This document shows, one piece after another, positions 19,050-27,756 of a stretch of DNA of 64,000 bases. The translations under genes and the position numbers were made by a program. The notes beneath the pieces were generated by a model that was not told the DNA's origin, did no database searches, and saw only the letters and a list, made by a program, of their open reading frames with translations. How positions within the stretch are numbered: position 1 is the stretch's first letter; the number at the start of each line of letters is the position of its first letter. Source of the DNA: Saprospiraceae bacterium (GTDB taxonomy: Bacteria; Bacteroidota; Bacteroidia; Chitinophagales; Saprospiraceae); the NCBI GenBank assembly GCA_016719855.1, contig JADJYH010000003.1, forward strand, positions 237,501 to 301,500, read 5' to 3'.

Positions 19050-20474
19050 TTATTCTAGTTCGGTGATTTTTTCCTTGAGCCAGTCGTAGGAAGCGATGCC
19101 TTTGGGTTCGGCTTCTTCAACTTCTTTTTTTAAGTTTTTCAATAGCTTTTTTGTCGCCGGGGATAATTTTTGTGAGATGTTTTGTGAATTTAATTAGGTT
19201 TAGTGTAGTGAATTCTTTTGCAGCCGAGAAGTCTTTGTGTCGGTTTAGGTAAGTTCTGAAACTGTCCATTAAGGAATAGAGAGGTTCAATTTCATCCATT
19301 TCATAATAAGTAGATAACAGCATCGTCTTAGAATTAAGATTGTAAGTAAAATCTTCATATTCAACATTTTTTAGTAGTTCTATAACTTTGTCGAATTTTT
19401 TTGGGAGAAAAAAAAGCTGGGCTAGGTTAAAAGAAACTGCATTTTCTCTCATTGCCAATGGCAGAGTAAGTCTTGTATTTATGGATAAATTGTTCAGTCC
19501 AATCTGTTTTCCAAGCCTCAAGGCAATTACAACAATATTTCTAAAATGCCAAGGTGAAAGTTCTCCATCTGTAAAAATCAATTCCTTTTCTAACAAAATA
19601 ACAAAGACGTTAAAATATTCTTCCAAAAACTGCCTGCTACCTTGGTTCAGTTTCATAACGCAATAGTTCAATGCCGCTTGGTAAATAAATTCTGCTTCAT
19701 TTCTAGGAAAAAGGTCTCCATATTTTTCTAATTTCTCCATCAATTTGAAATAATGGTCTGTATTTTCTGCATCAATATAAGTTAGATAGATTAAGTGGTA
19801 AACAGCAATTGGTGGTACGTCTTCAAATCCAAACTTTTGAATCTGAGCGACGATTTCTTCCATGAAAAGAAGGGTGTATTCATGTGAAACAAGAATCTTC
19901 TGGCTCATCACAGAGCAAGCAAACCTGAGTTTTTCAGCAATGAAAAATCGGTCTAAATTATTCAAAACTGCTTCTTCATTTTTTTTTGAGGTTCTATCAT
20001 GTTCCAACCCCAATAGTTCGAAGTAGTTTTTCTCTACTTGATATTGAGAGAGGTAGTAATTGGCCGTTCTGTACAATTGTTGCTCAGTCAGCCTCCTTGC
20101 TGTCTTCATCGTACTGTTGTAGAGCTTTTCCAGTTTTTTCTTAGCAACGGCCTCAATCAGGTAGGTCGCTTGGTGAATGGGGTTCTCTTCATAGACCTGA
20201 TGTGCCAAAAAATCTTCGACCAGCTTGAGCAGATCGGAGCAGTTTTTGCGAAAAAGTACGTCATCGTAGGACTCACCTGCATAGATTTTGTTCCACAAGT
20301 CAATTTTTTCCAAATCGGCTTGCGATTTTTCGTTGATATGCGAAATCAGCAGGTCGAAGAGAAAAATCAGGGCCTCGTTCCGGTTGAAATACGGAGACCC
20401 CAAAATTTTTTCAAACGATTTTGCTCATATTTGTCAAAATTGTAAAGTATGGAATAGAGTTTGCTAGTTTGCAT
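19050..20474 (-). pseudogene. Saprospiria-type helical repeat protein, frameshifted at both ends
   Basis: The open frame 19117-20403 gives 428 residues rich in helices and TPR-like hairpins; I do not know its function. Reading further shows a better gene. An ATG at 20474 gives MQTSKLYSILYNFDKYEQNR, and the open frame joins it (as LKKF then GSPYFNRNEA) if one base is added in the A/T run near 20402-20411. At the other end one A fewer in the run near 19121-19127 gives EKLKKEVEEAEPKG and ends ITELE at 19050. The full protein would be about 474 residues. Confidence 0.7.
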
Positions 20475-20509
20475 TTTAGGAAAAAGTTTCTAACTTAGAG
20501 CCTTGTTTT

Positions 20510-20580
20510 GCCCCTGACCCCTAAAGGGGAACCTAAAACAGAAAATTATCGAAATCAAGTTCCCCATTAGGGGCAGGGGC
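20510..20580. repeat. GC-rich inverted repeat (REP-like)
   Basis: GCCCCTGACCCCTAAAGGGG plus AAC at 20510-20532 pairs with GTTCCCCATTAGGGGCAGGG plus GC at 20559-20580, with few mismatches and a 26-nt AT-rich loop. It stands out in an AT-rich stretch. The rest of 20475-20840 shows no gene. I recall similar GGGG(A)AC hairpins in other Bacteroidota intergenic regions; that is memory, not a search. Confidence 0.75.
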
Positions 20581-20840
20581 AAGAAAGAAATTCAAAAGTA
20601 GTGAAAAATAAAAAATCTCACAAACGCTATTTTTGAATTTCCGTTTTTGAAATTAGATTTTTGAATATCAAGGTTTTATAAGTAAGTTGGATTTTTCACG
20701 AATATAGAATTTTTGTTCACAGTCGGAGTTTTTTGTTTTTGTTTGTTGATGTTTTCCGGCTTAGACTTGTACCACGAATTTAGAGCAACAACTTTTAGCG
20801 GGAAAGGCCCGAAGACAGACTTGAGACACTTTAATTAGCA

Positions 20841-23432
20841 ATGAAAATCCACGAATCCATGAATGTACCGTTCTACACAAAAAAAATTTTCCTCATTCTG
20901 CTGGCTAGTTGCTGGTTTTTTTCGGAGGCGATTGGACAGACACCTACCATTGAGGTGTACCACGAACTCGTTCTAAAAAACGGGGTCTTTTCACACCAGT
21001 TCGATCATTACCATGCCTCTGTTCGCCCTCAACGCAATGTTGTGGGCAGTCACGGCACTTCCTATTTCAATCCTTCCAATAACGGCAACAATAATGGCCC
21101 CTTTGGAGCCAAAGGGTATCCTGCTTCCAATAACTTCTTTTACGCACCCAATACCAACTTTGTAGGTAGGGATACTGTTGTTGTAGAATTTTACAAACAG
21201 TATGGAAACGGTGGCAACCAGGTGGCACGCAAAATTTTCTATTTTACGGTAGTTCCTTCCTTTTTAAATGCTGAAAATGATTATGTATCTACGCTTCAGG
21301 GGCAGGCGGTCGAAATCCCAGTTTTAATAAATGACTCGGGAAACGGTACGAACCAAACTATCGCTGGAATTACCAACATAAACAATGGCACAGCAGTGTT
21401 GACTGCGGGCAATACCAAAGTATTGTTCACTCCAGAAGCCGGTTTTACGGGCATTGCCAATCTTAATTATTCGATTTGCGATGCTCAAGGTTCATGTTCC
21501 TTTGCTGTGGTCAATATTTGTGTGAATCCTGTTACACCACCTTCGCAAGGCACTTTCTTCTTGTTCACCAACAAAAATGTGTCACAAGTGGTGCTTTCTG
21601 ACATGAATAGCGGTTTTTATGTGACAAGCAATCCTGCACATGGCATCTTGGATACCCTGCAAACATTGGTATATGTGCCCAACCAGGGCTTTACGGGTAC
21701 AGACCAGATAGAATTTGAGAACGCCAATGGAGACACCCGGGTAGTGCAAATCAAGGTGTTCAACGTACCTACTGTTAGTAATCTATTGTTTACCGATATT
21801 GTGTATACACCCAAAAACGAACCGATTGAAGAAATTCATTTGCTGGACAATGACAATGGAGCTACATACTTGGTAAATGTCAGTGTAATAGGAGGCAACA
21901 CTACCGAAAAAGGAGGGACTTTGGTCTATTTGCCTAATATTGGCAAAGGCGTCTATCACTATACACCACCAGCAGGTTTCACAGGAGTTGACAAGTTCCG
22001 TTATCGTGCCATGGCTCCCAGCAACCCTTACGACACTGCCACTTGCTATATCATAGTGGACGACCTGAACCCGGTGCTTCCGATTTTCAATATTGTTACA
22101 CCCAAGAATACCCCGCTGGTTTTGGGCGACAATCTGCCCTTTGAAGAGTATTCCTATAGCCAAATCAATCCAGGTCGGGGTTCCGTAACTTTTTATCCTG
22201 GGCTGCATACTTATCCTAGCAGCCCTTACAATCAAGAATTTTCAGGTGTAAACATGCTGGTGTACGTGCCTGTTCCGAATGCTACCGGTGCTGACGAGTT
22301 CGAATTTGAATACTGTGCCGACGGCGTTCCTGGCGGGTGCCAATTGGTGAAAGTTGAGGTGGATATTGTGGAAATTAACAACCCGCAATCTGATACGCTT
22401 TGTGCCGGAAAAGCATGTGTGTGGTCAGGTGACACCAATATGGACGGTGCGGTTGATGTTCGTGACGTGCTGCCCATTGGGATGTGCATGGGTGAGGTTG
22501 GCACTACCCGTACCAATGGTTCGGTGGAATGGTATGGTCAATACGCCAACGATTGGAACAGCCTTTTTGTCACGGGACTTGGCTACGATCCAAAGCATAT
22601 TGATTCGGATGGCGATGGTATCGTCAGTTCGCTGGATACGGCAGCCATTGGCGAATTTTATGGAAATTACCACAATTTGACACCGACTCCTGTGGAGGCA
22701 TTGGAAAACCTTCCATTTTATATTGAAGAGCCGAATTTCCCTGAGAACTTGGAAATTGGGGATGTATTTTATGCACCCATTGGCTTGGGGAATGAAACGT
22801 TCCCCGCCATCAATGCGTACGGTTTGGCATTCGAACTGCTTTACGACCCTGCCATCTTTGAGGTCAACATCCTGTTTGACGACAATACTTGGATGGATTA
22901 CAATTCACCCATCCTTTCTAAGACGCAAAAGCCTTTGGCTGGCAAAATTGATGCAGCCTATACCCGCACCAGTGGCGTTGCAGCAAGTGGATTTGGGCAT
23001 ATTGGCGTGGCGGAGTTTATTGTAATTGATGATATTAATGGAAATCGCCCAGATAAGTTAAGCTCCAAAGTCACCCTCAACTCCCTCGGCATGATGAACG
23101 GCAACGGTCAGACCTTTGGGCTGGGCGGTGATGGCTTCACCATTGAGTTAGGTGGCAGTAGCAAGGTTGTTGTAAAGCCTGTGGAAGAGAACCAACTCGT
23201 GGTGTACCCAAATCCGGCCAACCAAGCCTTCACACTTCACCTCAATGGCTTCGGCCACGAAATGGAGCGGGTCATGGTTTACAGCATGACAGGTGGCTTG
23301 GTGTACGACTCTGGCAAGATGACTGCCAAGCGCATGATGGTGAATGTTGCTGATTTTGCGCCAGGAATGTACACGGTGAAAGTCCTTGCCAATGGCGAGG
23401 TACTGAACAAGAAGATAGAAGTGATACGTTAG
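20841..23432 (+). CDS. Large T9SS-secreted protein with cadherin-like repeats, dockerin and cohesin-like domains
   Basis: 863 residues with a signal peptide (ILLASCWFFSEAIGQ). About 35-520 is a series of beta domains with PEAGFTG / PNQGFTGTD / PPAGFTGVD motifs of the tandem-95/cadherin-like type. Two calcium-binding dockerin I-like segments follow (DTNMDGAVDVRDV, DSDGDGIVSSLDTAAI; about 535-610). Next is a cohesin-like region (GLAFELLYDPAIFEVN; about 625-770) and a T9SS type A domain (VVYPNPANQAFTL to KKIEVIR). It is probably a surface adhesin or scaffold. Confidence 0.85.
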   Translation: MKIHESMNVPFYTKKIFLILLASCWFFSEAIGQTPTIEVYHELVLKNGVFSHQFDHYHASVRPQRNVVGSHGTSYFNPSNNGNNNGPFGAKGYPASNNFFYAPNTNFVGRDTVVVEFYKQYGNGGNQVARKIFYFTVVPSFLNAENDYVSTLQGQAVEIPVLINDSGNGTNQTIAGITNINNGTAVLTAGNTKVLFTPEAGFTGIANLNYSICDAQGSCSFAVVNICVNPVTPPSQGTFFLFTNKNVSQVVLSDMNSGFYVTSNPAHGILDTLQTLVYVPNQGFTGTDQIEFENANGDTRVVQIKVFNVPTVSNLLFTDIVYTPKNEPIEEIHLLDNDNGATYLVNVSVIGGNTTEKGGTLVYLPNIGKGVYHYTPPAGFTGVDKFRYRAMAPSNPYDTATCYIIVDDLNPVLPIFNIVTPKNTPLVLGDNLPFEEYSYSQINPGRGSVTFYPGLHTYPSSPYNQEFSGVNMLVYVPVPNATGADEFEFEYCADGVPGGCQLVKVEVDIVEINNPQSDTLCAGKACVWSGDTNMDGAVDVRDVLPIGMCMGEVGTTRTNGSVEWYGQYANDWNSLFVTGLGYDPKHIDSDGDGIVSSLDTAAIGEFYGNYHNLTPTPVEALENLPFYIEEPNFPENLEIGDVFYAPIGLGNETFPAINAYGLAFELLYDPAIFEVNILFDDNTWMDYNSPILSKTQKPLAGKIDAAYTRTSGVAASGFGHIGVAEFIVIDDINGNRPDKLSSKVTLNSLGMMNGNGQTFGLGGDGFTIELGGSSKVVVKPVEENQLVVYPNPANQAFTLHLNGFGHEMERVMVYSMTGGLVYDSGKMTAKRMMVNVADFAPGMYTVKVLANGEVLNKKIEVIR

Positions 23433-23481
23433 TCTAATAGCCAGACTTGCTGGCGGAAAGCCTAGAAAACCTGAGACTTAT

Positions 23482-23512
23482 TCATATTCGTGGAATTTTA
23501 TCATTGCTAGTG
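23482..23512 (+). repeat. Diverged copy 1 of the TTCATGGGATTATAATTTG module
   Basis: ATATTCGTGGAATTTTATCA with TTGCTAG after it aligns to the conserved block at 23844, 23991, 24153 and 24296. Like copies 2 and 4 of the well-conserved set, it is followed by GAGTCG starting a terminator stem. Confidence 0.45.
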
Positions 23513-23543
23513 AGTCGCACCCAGTTAAGTGCGACTTTTTTTT
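23513..23543 (+). terminator. Terminator after the T9SS dockerin gene
   Basis: AGTCGCAC and GTGCGACT pair around CCAGTTAA, followed by eight T. It lies 80 bp after the stop. Confidence 0.85.
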
Positions 23544-23843
23544 GCCCTTTTCTGAAAGCAGCTGCATTTTTTTCTTCCATTTTTAAGAATTTCCAAATTC
23601 AGAATTTAGATTTTCTTCACAATCCAAGTTGAACTATTTCTGCTTAACAATTGTATTTAATTGACAAACAGTGAGTTGATTGAAAATTAGCTCAGCAATT
23701 TAGTAATATAAAAATATTACAACCCTAAAATTTTGTCTTTGGCGTAAGCGTTCTGTACCTGCATATTTGTATCGTGAAAGATGGATAACGAGGGGAGCAG
23801 ACAAGATTTCTCACAAAAGGAAGTGGGAACCACAAAATTGAAT

Positions 23844-23907
23844 ATGTTCATGGGATTATAATTTGTTAATAGCAGGCCGCATTGGTTTTAAGCGGTCTGC
23901 TGTTTTT
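23844..23907 (+). repeat. Module copy 2: conserved 30-nt block plus terminator hairpin
   Basis: The block starts ATGTTCATGGGATTATAATT and continues TGTTAATAGC (23844-23873). It is followed by GCAGGCCGC / GCGGTCTGC (23872-23900) and TGTTTTT. The block could encode a five-residue peptide (ATG TTC ATG GGA TTA TAA). A second hairpin CATCCCGAC/GTCGGGATG follows at 23908-23930. Confidence 0.8.
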
Positions 23908-23990
23908 CATCCCGACTGAAGGTCGGGATGAGCGGCTCGGACGAGGGATGAGAAGGGAAGGATTGAGGTTCCGGCCAAATTGAAAAGATT

Positions 23991-24062
23991 ATGTTCATGG
24001 GATTATAATTTGTTAATAGCGAGTCGTTCCATTACCTGTTTTTGGGGCGGCTCACTATTTTT
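23991..24062 (+). repeat. Module copy 3: conserved 30-nt block plus terminator hairpin
   Basis: The block at 23991-24020 is identical to the copy at 23844. It is followed by GAGTCGTTCC (24021-24030) pairing with GGGGCGGCTC (24044-24053) and ACTATTTTTT. Confidence 0.8.
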
Positions 24063-24117
24063 TACTTTCTGAGGATTTCTTCGGAAATGACAAATTAGCC
24101 CAGTACAAATAAAAAAA

Positions 24118-24147
24118 GGCTGACTTCTTACAAGTCAGCCCTGTTTT
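24118..24147 (+). terminator. Free-standing hairpin before module copy 4
   Basis: GGCTGACTT and AAGTCAGCC pair perfectly with a 5-nt loop and are followed by CTGTTTT; the left arm is preceded by seven A. Confidence 0.7.
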
Positions 24148-24152
24148 AGGAC

Positions 24153-24184
24153 ATGTTCATGGGACTATAATTTGCAAATAGCAA
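24153..24184 (+). repeat. Module copy 4 of the conserved block
   Basis: Differs from 23844 at few positions (ATGTTCATGGGACTATAATT, then TGCAAATAGC). The possible five-codon ORF keeps its sense (TTA to CTA, both Leu). Only a weak hairpin (AAGTAT/ATACTT) follows at about 24198-24215. Confidence 0.75.
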
Positions 24185-24295
24185 GATGTTCTGTGAAAGT
24201 ATGTTTTATACTTCGTGGCGCTAAGGTAAAGGCAATTGTGTGACATCACCAAGCCTTTCTATTTATTTTCAGAAAAAAGATTATTTGTTTTGGAT

Positions 24296-24349
24296 ATGTT
24301 CATGGGATAATAATGTTAAGAGTCGTTCCAGCGGAACGACTTTTTTTTT
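24296..24349 (+). repeat. Module copy 5: partial block plus strong terminator
   Basis: ATGTTCATGGGATAATAATG is followed by AGTCGTTCC / GGAACGACT (24321-24341) and nine T. The Leu codon seen in other copies is TAA here. Confidence 0.75.
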
Positions 24350-24451
24350 GCCCTTTGTGAACCTTTTTACAATTCAGGCGGTTTGTCCGGCGTCAACCCC
24401 AATTTACAATAAGCGTTACTTGGTTTTTAGTTGGTTTTGTTTGTTAGCAAA

Positions 24452-24480
24452 GGGTATGGTTTTAAGCCGTACCCTTTTAT
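24452..24480 (+). terminator. Hairpin with poly-T, possible module copy 6
   Basis: GGGTATGG and CCGTACCC pair around TTTTAAG, followed by TTTTATATTTT. It is preceded by GTTTTGTTTGTTAGC, similar to the end of the conserved block, and the GGTTTTAAGC loop matches the hairpin at 23872-23900. Confidence 0.6.
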
Positions 24481-24520
24481 ATTTTCTTCCAAAGAGATTT
24501 CCTGCCCAGCCCCAATCACT

Positions 24521-24528
24521 TACCTTTG
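24521..24528 (+). promoter_or_regulatory. Candidate -7 box of the MDR reductase gene
   Basis: TACCTTTG matches the Bacteroidota -7 consensus TAnnTTTG, eight bases before the ATG. It implies a very short leader. No convincing -33 TTTG is present, only ATTTCC about 20 bp upstream. Confidence 0.35.
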
Positions 24529-24535
24529 ATTTATC

Positions 24536-25500
24536 ATGAAAGCACTTGTTTTAGAAGAAAAAAATGTGGCACCCCGACTTATGGATGCAGCTGACCCTAA
24601 AGTCAGTCAAGGCCAAGTCTTGGTTGACCTTAAGGCTGCCAGTCTCAACCACAGAGATGCTTGGATTTTAAAGGGTCAGTATCCTGGCATCAAGCTTCCC
24701 TTGATTCTTGGATCAGATGGGGTGGGGCAGTTGGATGGGAAAGAGGTTGTGATACAACCGGGTATTAATTGGGGCGATGATGAGCGCTGCCAAGGGAATG
24801 ACTACCAGATACTTGGCCTACCACAAAACGGCACCTTTGCCGAGCAGGTAGCGATAGAACGCCAACAAGTTTTTTCTAAACCAGGCCACTTGAGCATGGA
24901 AGAGGCTGCTGCGCTGCCGCTGGCAGGACTTACGGCCTATCGGGTTTTGTTTGTACGCTGCAAAGCGCAACCTGGAGAAAAACTACTTGTGACGGGCGCT
25001 GGAGGGGTGTTGCGTTGTTTTGCATCCAGTTTGCATTGAAGGTGGGCTTGGAGGTGTACGTTACTTCTGGTTCTAATGATAAAATTGGTAAGGTAAAAAA
25101 GCTGGGAATAGCAGGTGCCACCAACTATAAATTGGAGAATTGGCCTGATAACTTAAAAAAACAAGCAGGTGGGTTTGACATTATCATAGATGGAGCTGGA
25201 GGGGCCGATTTCGGCCAACTGATAAAGCTTTGCAACCCTGGCGGCAGAATCGGTATTTACGGTGGAACGAACGGTGCAGTCCCGAACTTTAGCCCGCAAC
25301 CCGTTTTTTGGAAACAACTTTCCATCCTTGGCTCAACCATGGGCAGTGAGCATGATTTTTCCAAAATGCTTGAATTTGTAAACGAGCATAAGATTGTACC
25401 AATTGTGGATTCAATTTTCAGATTGCATGAAGGCGAGAAAGCCTTTGAGCGGATGCGCACAGGCCAACAGTTTGGTAAAATCGTTTTGAAAATTCCATAA
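24536..25500 (+). pseudogene. MDR-family quinone/alcohol oxidoreductase, one frameshift
   Basis: The first frame gives the GroES-like half (LVDLKAASLNHRDAWILKGQ, PLILGSDGVGQLDGKEV) up to LLVTGAGGV. The second frame, starting about 25015, gives ALFCIQFALKVGLEVYVTSGS, the Rossmann half and the C-terminus KIVLKIP. Together they make a full-length medium-chain dehydrogenase of about 320 residues. The break lies near 25005-25015 in the nucleotide-binding GAGGV. Expected chemistry is NAD(P)H-dependent reduction or alcohol oxidation. Zinc ligands are not obvious. Confidence 0.85.
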
Positions 25501-25536
25501 AAAAACCGCTGTGAACAACACAGCGGTTTTTTTTTA
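25501..25536. terminator. Bidirectional terminator
   Basis: AAAAACCGCTGTG and CACAGCGGTTTTT pair around AACAA, with A-run and T-run on either side, between convergent genes. Confidence 0.9.
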
Positions 25537-25554
25537 AGGAACAAAAAGTTGTGA

Positions 25555-26118
25555 TTACTTCTTGCCAGCAGTTGCTGGTGCAGCGCTAGATGCGGCCATA
25601 AAATCAGCAAACATTTGTTGGGCCTTGGAAGCACCTGCTTTTACCTCGTCAAACTTGGTTTTCCAACCACCTAATTTGGAAGAAGCATCAGTAGTAGCGG
25701 CTGTCAAGTCAGCGATTTGAGCATCAACATCGCCTTCGATTTTGCCGGCAGCTAAACCATCGGTAAGCGCTTTCATGGTGTTGCTTTTCTCTGTCCAAGA
25801 AGAAACGAAGCCATCAAGCTCGGAAGCAATAGCAGCGATGCCGGTAGAGCTACCATTAGCAGCAGCTTGAATTTCAGCATACTTAGCCTTTGCAGCGTCG
25901 TCCCATTTTGCCATAGCTTCTGGAGCGACAGTCATGGCAGTAGCGGCATTTGCCCAGTTGGACTGCTCTGTTTTTACAGAGGTGGCGAACTCGGTAACTT
26001 GTGAAGTTGTGCTGTCCCAGGTCTTGGCCAGCTCATCAATCTGTGGTTTGAATTTAGCAACACTGTTGCAAGCACCGAAGATAAGTGCAATAGCTACGAA
26101 AGTTAACACCTTTTTCAT
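25555..26118 (-). CDS. Hypothetical small lipoprotein, helical
   Basis: 187 residues. MKKVLTFVAIALIFGAC is a lipoprotein signal with Cys17. The mature part is almost entirely helical, rich in Ala, Thr and Lys with regular spacing (AATAMTVAPEAMAKWDDAAKAK), suggesting a coiled coil or helical bundle, and ends in a low-complexity SAAPATAGKK. I recognise no family. Intact, unlike its neighbours on both sides. A strong terminator follows it. Confidence 0.75.
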   Translation of the reverse strand: MKKVLTFVAIALIFGACNSVAKFKPQIDELAKTWDSTTSQVTEFATSVKTEQSNWANAATAMTVAPEAMAKWDDAAKAKYAEIQAAANGSSTGIAAIASELDGFVSSWTEKSNTMKALTDGLAAGKIEGDVDAQIADLTAATTDASSKLGGWKTKFDEVKAGASKAQQMFADFMAASSAAPATAGKK

Positions 26119-26446
26119 TGTAGAAATCTTTTAAGTTAAGTGAAGATAGAAATGGTTGATTTGCAAAAAAATGCGGCGCAAAATTAGCAAGCTCTTGCAA
26201 TTTCTGCGTAACAAGCTGAAATATTATTTTGTTCGATACAAGTTGAATTCATTTTTTAAAATTTTCCTTTTACTTGATTAAGCGCACCTGGGAATCGTCT
26301 CTACGTATTATTCAAAATCCTTTTTTCGATTGATATTTCGGGTTTGAGCATTTAGTTCTGTAATATAAGCTGGTTTATTGTGGACAACCTGGGTTCCAAA
26401 GTACTGGCTTGGCTATGCTGCCTGCTTTTTATAAGCTCACCATAAG

Positions 26447-26476
26447 TTTGGTTTGAACGGAAAATTTTTAACTTTG
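26447..26476 (+). promoter_or_regulatory. Candidate promoter of tRNA-Arg(CCG)
   Basis: TTTG at 26447-26450, an 18-bp spacer and TAACTTTG at 26469-26476 match the Bacteroidota consensus, 61 bp upstream of the tRNA. The rest of the gap 26119-26446 shows no gene. Confidence 0.55.
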
Positions 26477-26537
26477 CCGCCCGAAACCAAGTTTTCAGAA
26501 ACAAATTTTTGCTTTCACCTGTTTTTGCATTTGACTT

Positions 26538-26609
26538 GGCTCCGTAGTACAATGGATAGTATGTAGGTTTCCGGAACCTAAGATACAGGTTCGATCCCTG
26601 TCGGGGCTA
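26538..26609 (+). tRNA. tRNA-Arg (anticodon CCG)
   Basis: The acceptor GGCTCCG pairs with CGGGGCT, with G-T at the first pair. The D arm is GTAC/GTAT, the anticodon arm TAGGT-TTCCGGA-ACCTA, and the T arm ACAGG-TTCGATC-CCTGT. CCA is not encoded. It has its own promoter and terminator. Confidence 0.93.
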
Positions 26610-26611
26610 CT

Positions 26612-26658
26612 AAAAAAGCCGCAAGAATCTGACAAACCAGAATCTTGCGGCTTTTTTT
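26612..26658 (+). terminator. Terminator of tRNA-Arg(CCG)
   Basis: AAAAAAGCCGCAAGAATCTG pairs with CAGAATCTTGCGGCTTTTTT almost completely, with a short loop and seven T. Confidence 0.9.
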
Positions 26659-26662
26659 GAGA

Positions 26663-26698
26663 AAAAAGCCGACCATGGGTATTCCAGGTCGGCTTTTT
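26663..26698 (-). terminator. Terminator of the OmpA lipoprotein gene
   Basis: AAAAAGCCGACC and GGTCGGCTTTTT flank an 11-nt loop 14 bp past the stop of the minus-strand gene. It is adjacent to the tRNA terminator, so transcription is stopped from both sides. Confidence 0.8.
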
Positions 26699-26711
26699 CG
26701 CAACTCTTAGA

Positions 26712-27478
26712 TTAGTTACCAATCTGGTAAATTGCACCAGTCTTCGGAGAAGGCTTGGCTTCCGTGCGACGGTTCTTGGCCTTGTTGGCCTTGCTGTCGT
26801 TGGGAGCAGCAGGAGCACTATCGCCACGGCCAGCAACCGTAAGTTGCTCAGGCTTAACGCCCAACTTTACCAACCGTTTAACTACGTTCATTGAACGGCT
26901 AACGCTGAGGTCCCAGTTGTTGTAGCCATTTCCCAGGATACTTGTCGCTATCGGCATGACCCTCGATGAGGAGGTGCATGCTGGGGTTATTTTTCAAGGT
27001 TTTTGCCAATGCTTCTACCGACTTGCGTGACTGGCGGTTCAGTTTGGCAGAACCGCTAGCATAGTTTACAGGTTCGGCAAGCGTAACAACCATCTCGCCA
27101 TTCTGGTTGGTGACGGCTACATCACTACCTAGGCCAAAGGCGTCCTTGATTTCTTTCTTGATACGGGCAAGCTCTGCATCCCTTTTCAGCAGCTGCTTTG
27201 CGAGCCTTGTCGGCGTCCATTTTGGCACCGTCAACATCTTTGCGTAAGCCATTGATGTCAGATTCGAACTTGGATTTTTGGCTGGCCATGTCGGTTTGAA
27301 GCGTTGACACTTGGCCTTCCAAGTTGTTTATTTGTTTTTGGCTTTCAGCAAGGGAGTTGGCCATTGCTGTTTTTTCATCTTGAAGTTGCTGGAATTTCTT
27401 CTTGGAAACACAAGATGGAAGAGCTACTGCAGCCACCATCAGGACTACCAGCAATCGAAGTGTTAAGTTCATTCTCAT
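26712..27478 (-). pseudogene. OmpA-family lipoprotein, two frameshifts
   Basis: Three frames join into one protein. 27478-27190: signal peptide with lipobox VALPSC and a coiled coil (KTAMANSLAESQKQINNLEG). 27190-26940: DAFGLGSDVAVTNQNG and OmpA motif LLIEGHADSDKYPG. 26935-26712: NNWDLSVSRSMNVVKRLVKL and LTVAGRGDSAPAAPND, ending YQIGN. This is the usual Bacteroidota layout of an outer-membrane lipoprotein binding peptidoglycan through its OmpA domain. Breaks lie near 27190 and 26937. Confidence 0.85.
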
Positions 27479-27756
27479 TTTTAAGTTTTAATTTTTTTGA
27501 TGAAAAGATTGTTGGATACTGGCCGATTGAAAACGAGTTTCGGAAAAGTGCGGAGTAGATTTTTTGCCCGGAATTTTGCCAGCAATTCAAAAAAGAAATC
27601 ACTTGTTTTCAAACGAATAGTGCCAATTGTTGGTAAAGTGGCGAATTTCCACTTTGTTCATCCGGCAAAGGTAAATACTGGGGTTAATTTTGTTCTTCAT
27701 TTTACAGATAGTTATTTTACGTATAAAACCAGAGGGCAAAGTTGGCTCGTTGAGCT

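Noticed and set aside
20395..20415. Programmed -1 frameshift in the repeat-protein gene
   Set aside because: No X-XXY-YYZ slippery heptamer in the right frame and no downstream structure; a second indel exists at the other end.
23844..24350. Integron attC interpretation of the module array
   Set aside because: No GTTRRRY/RYYYAAC core pairs, no integrase and no cassettes between copies.
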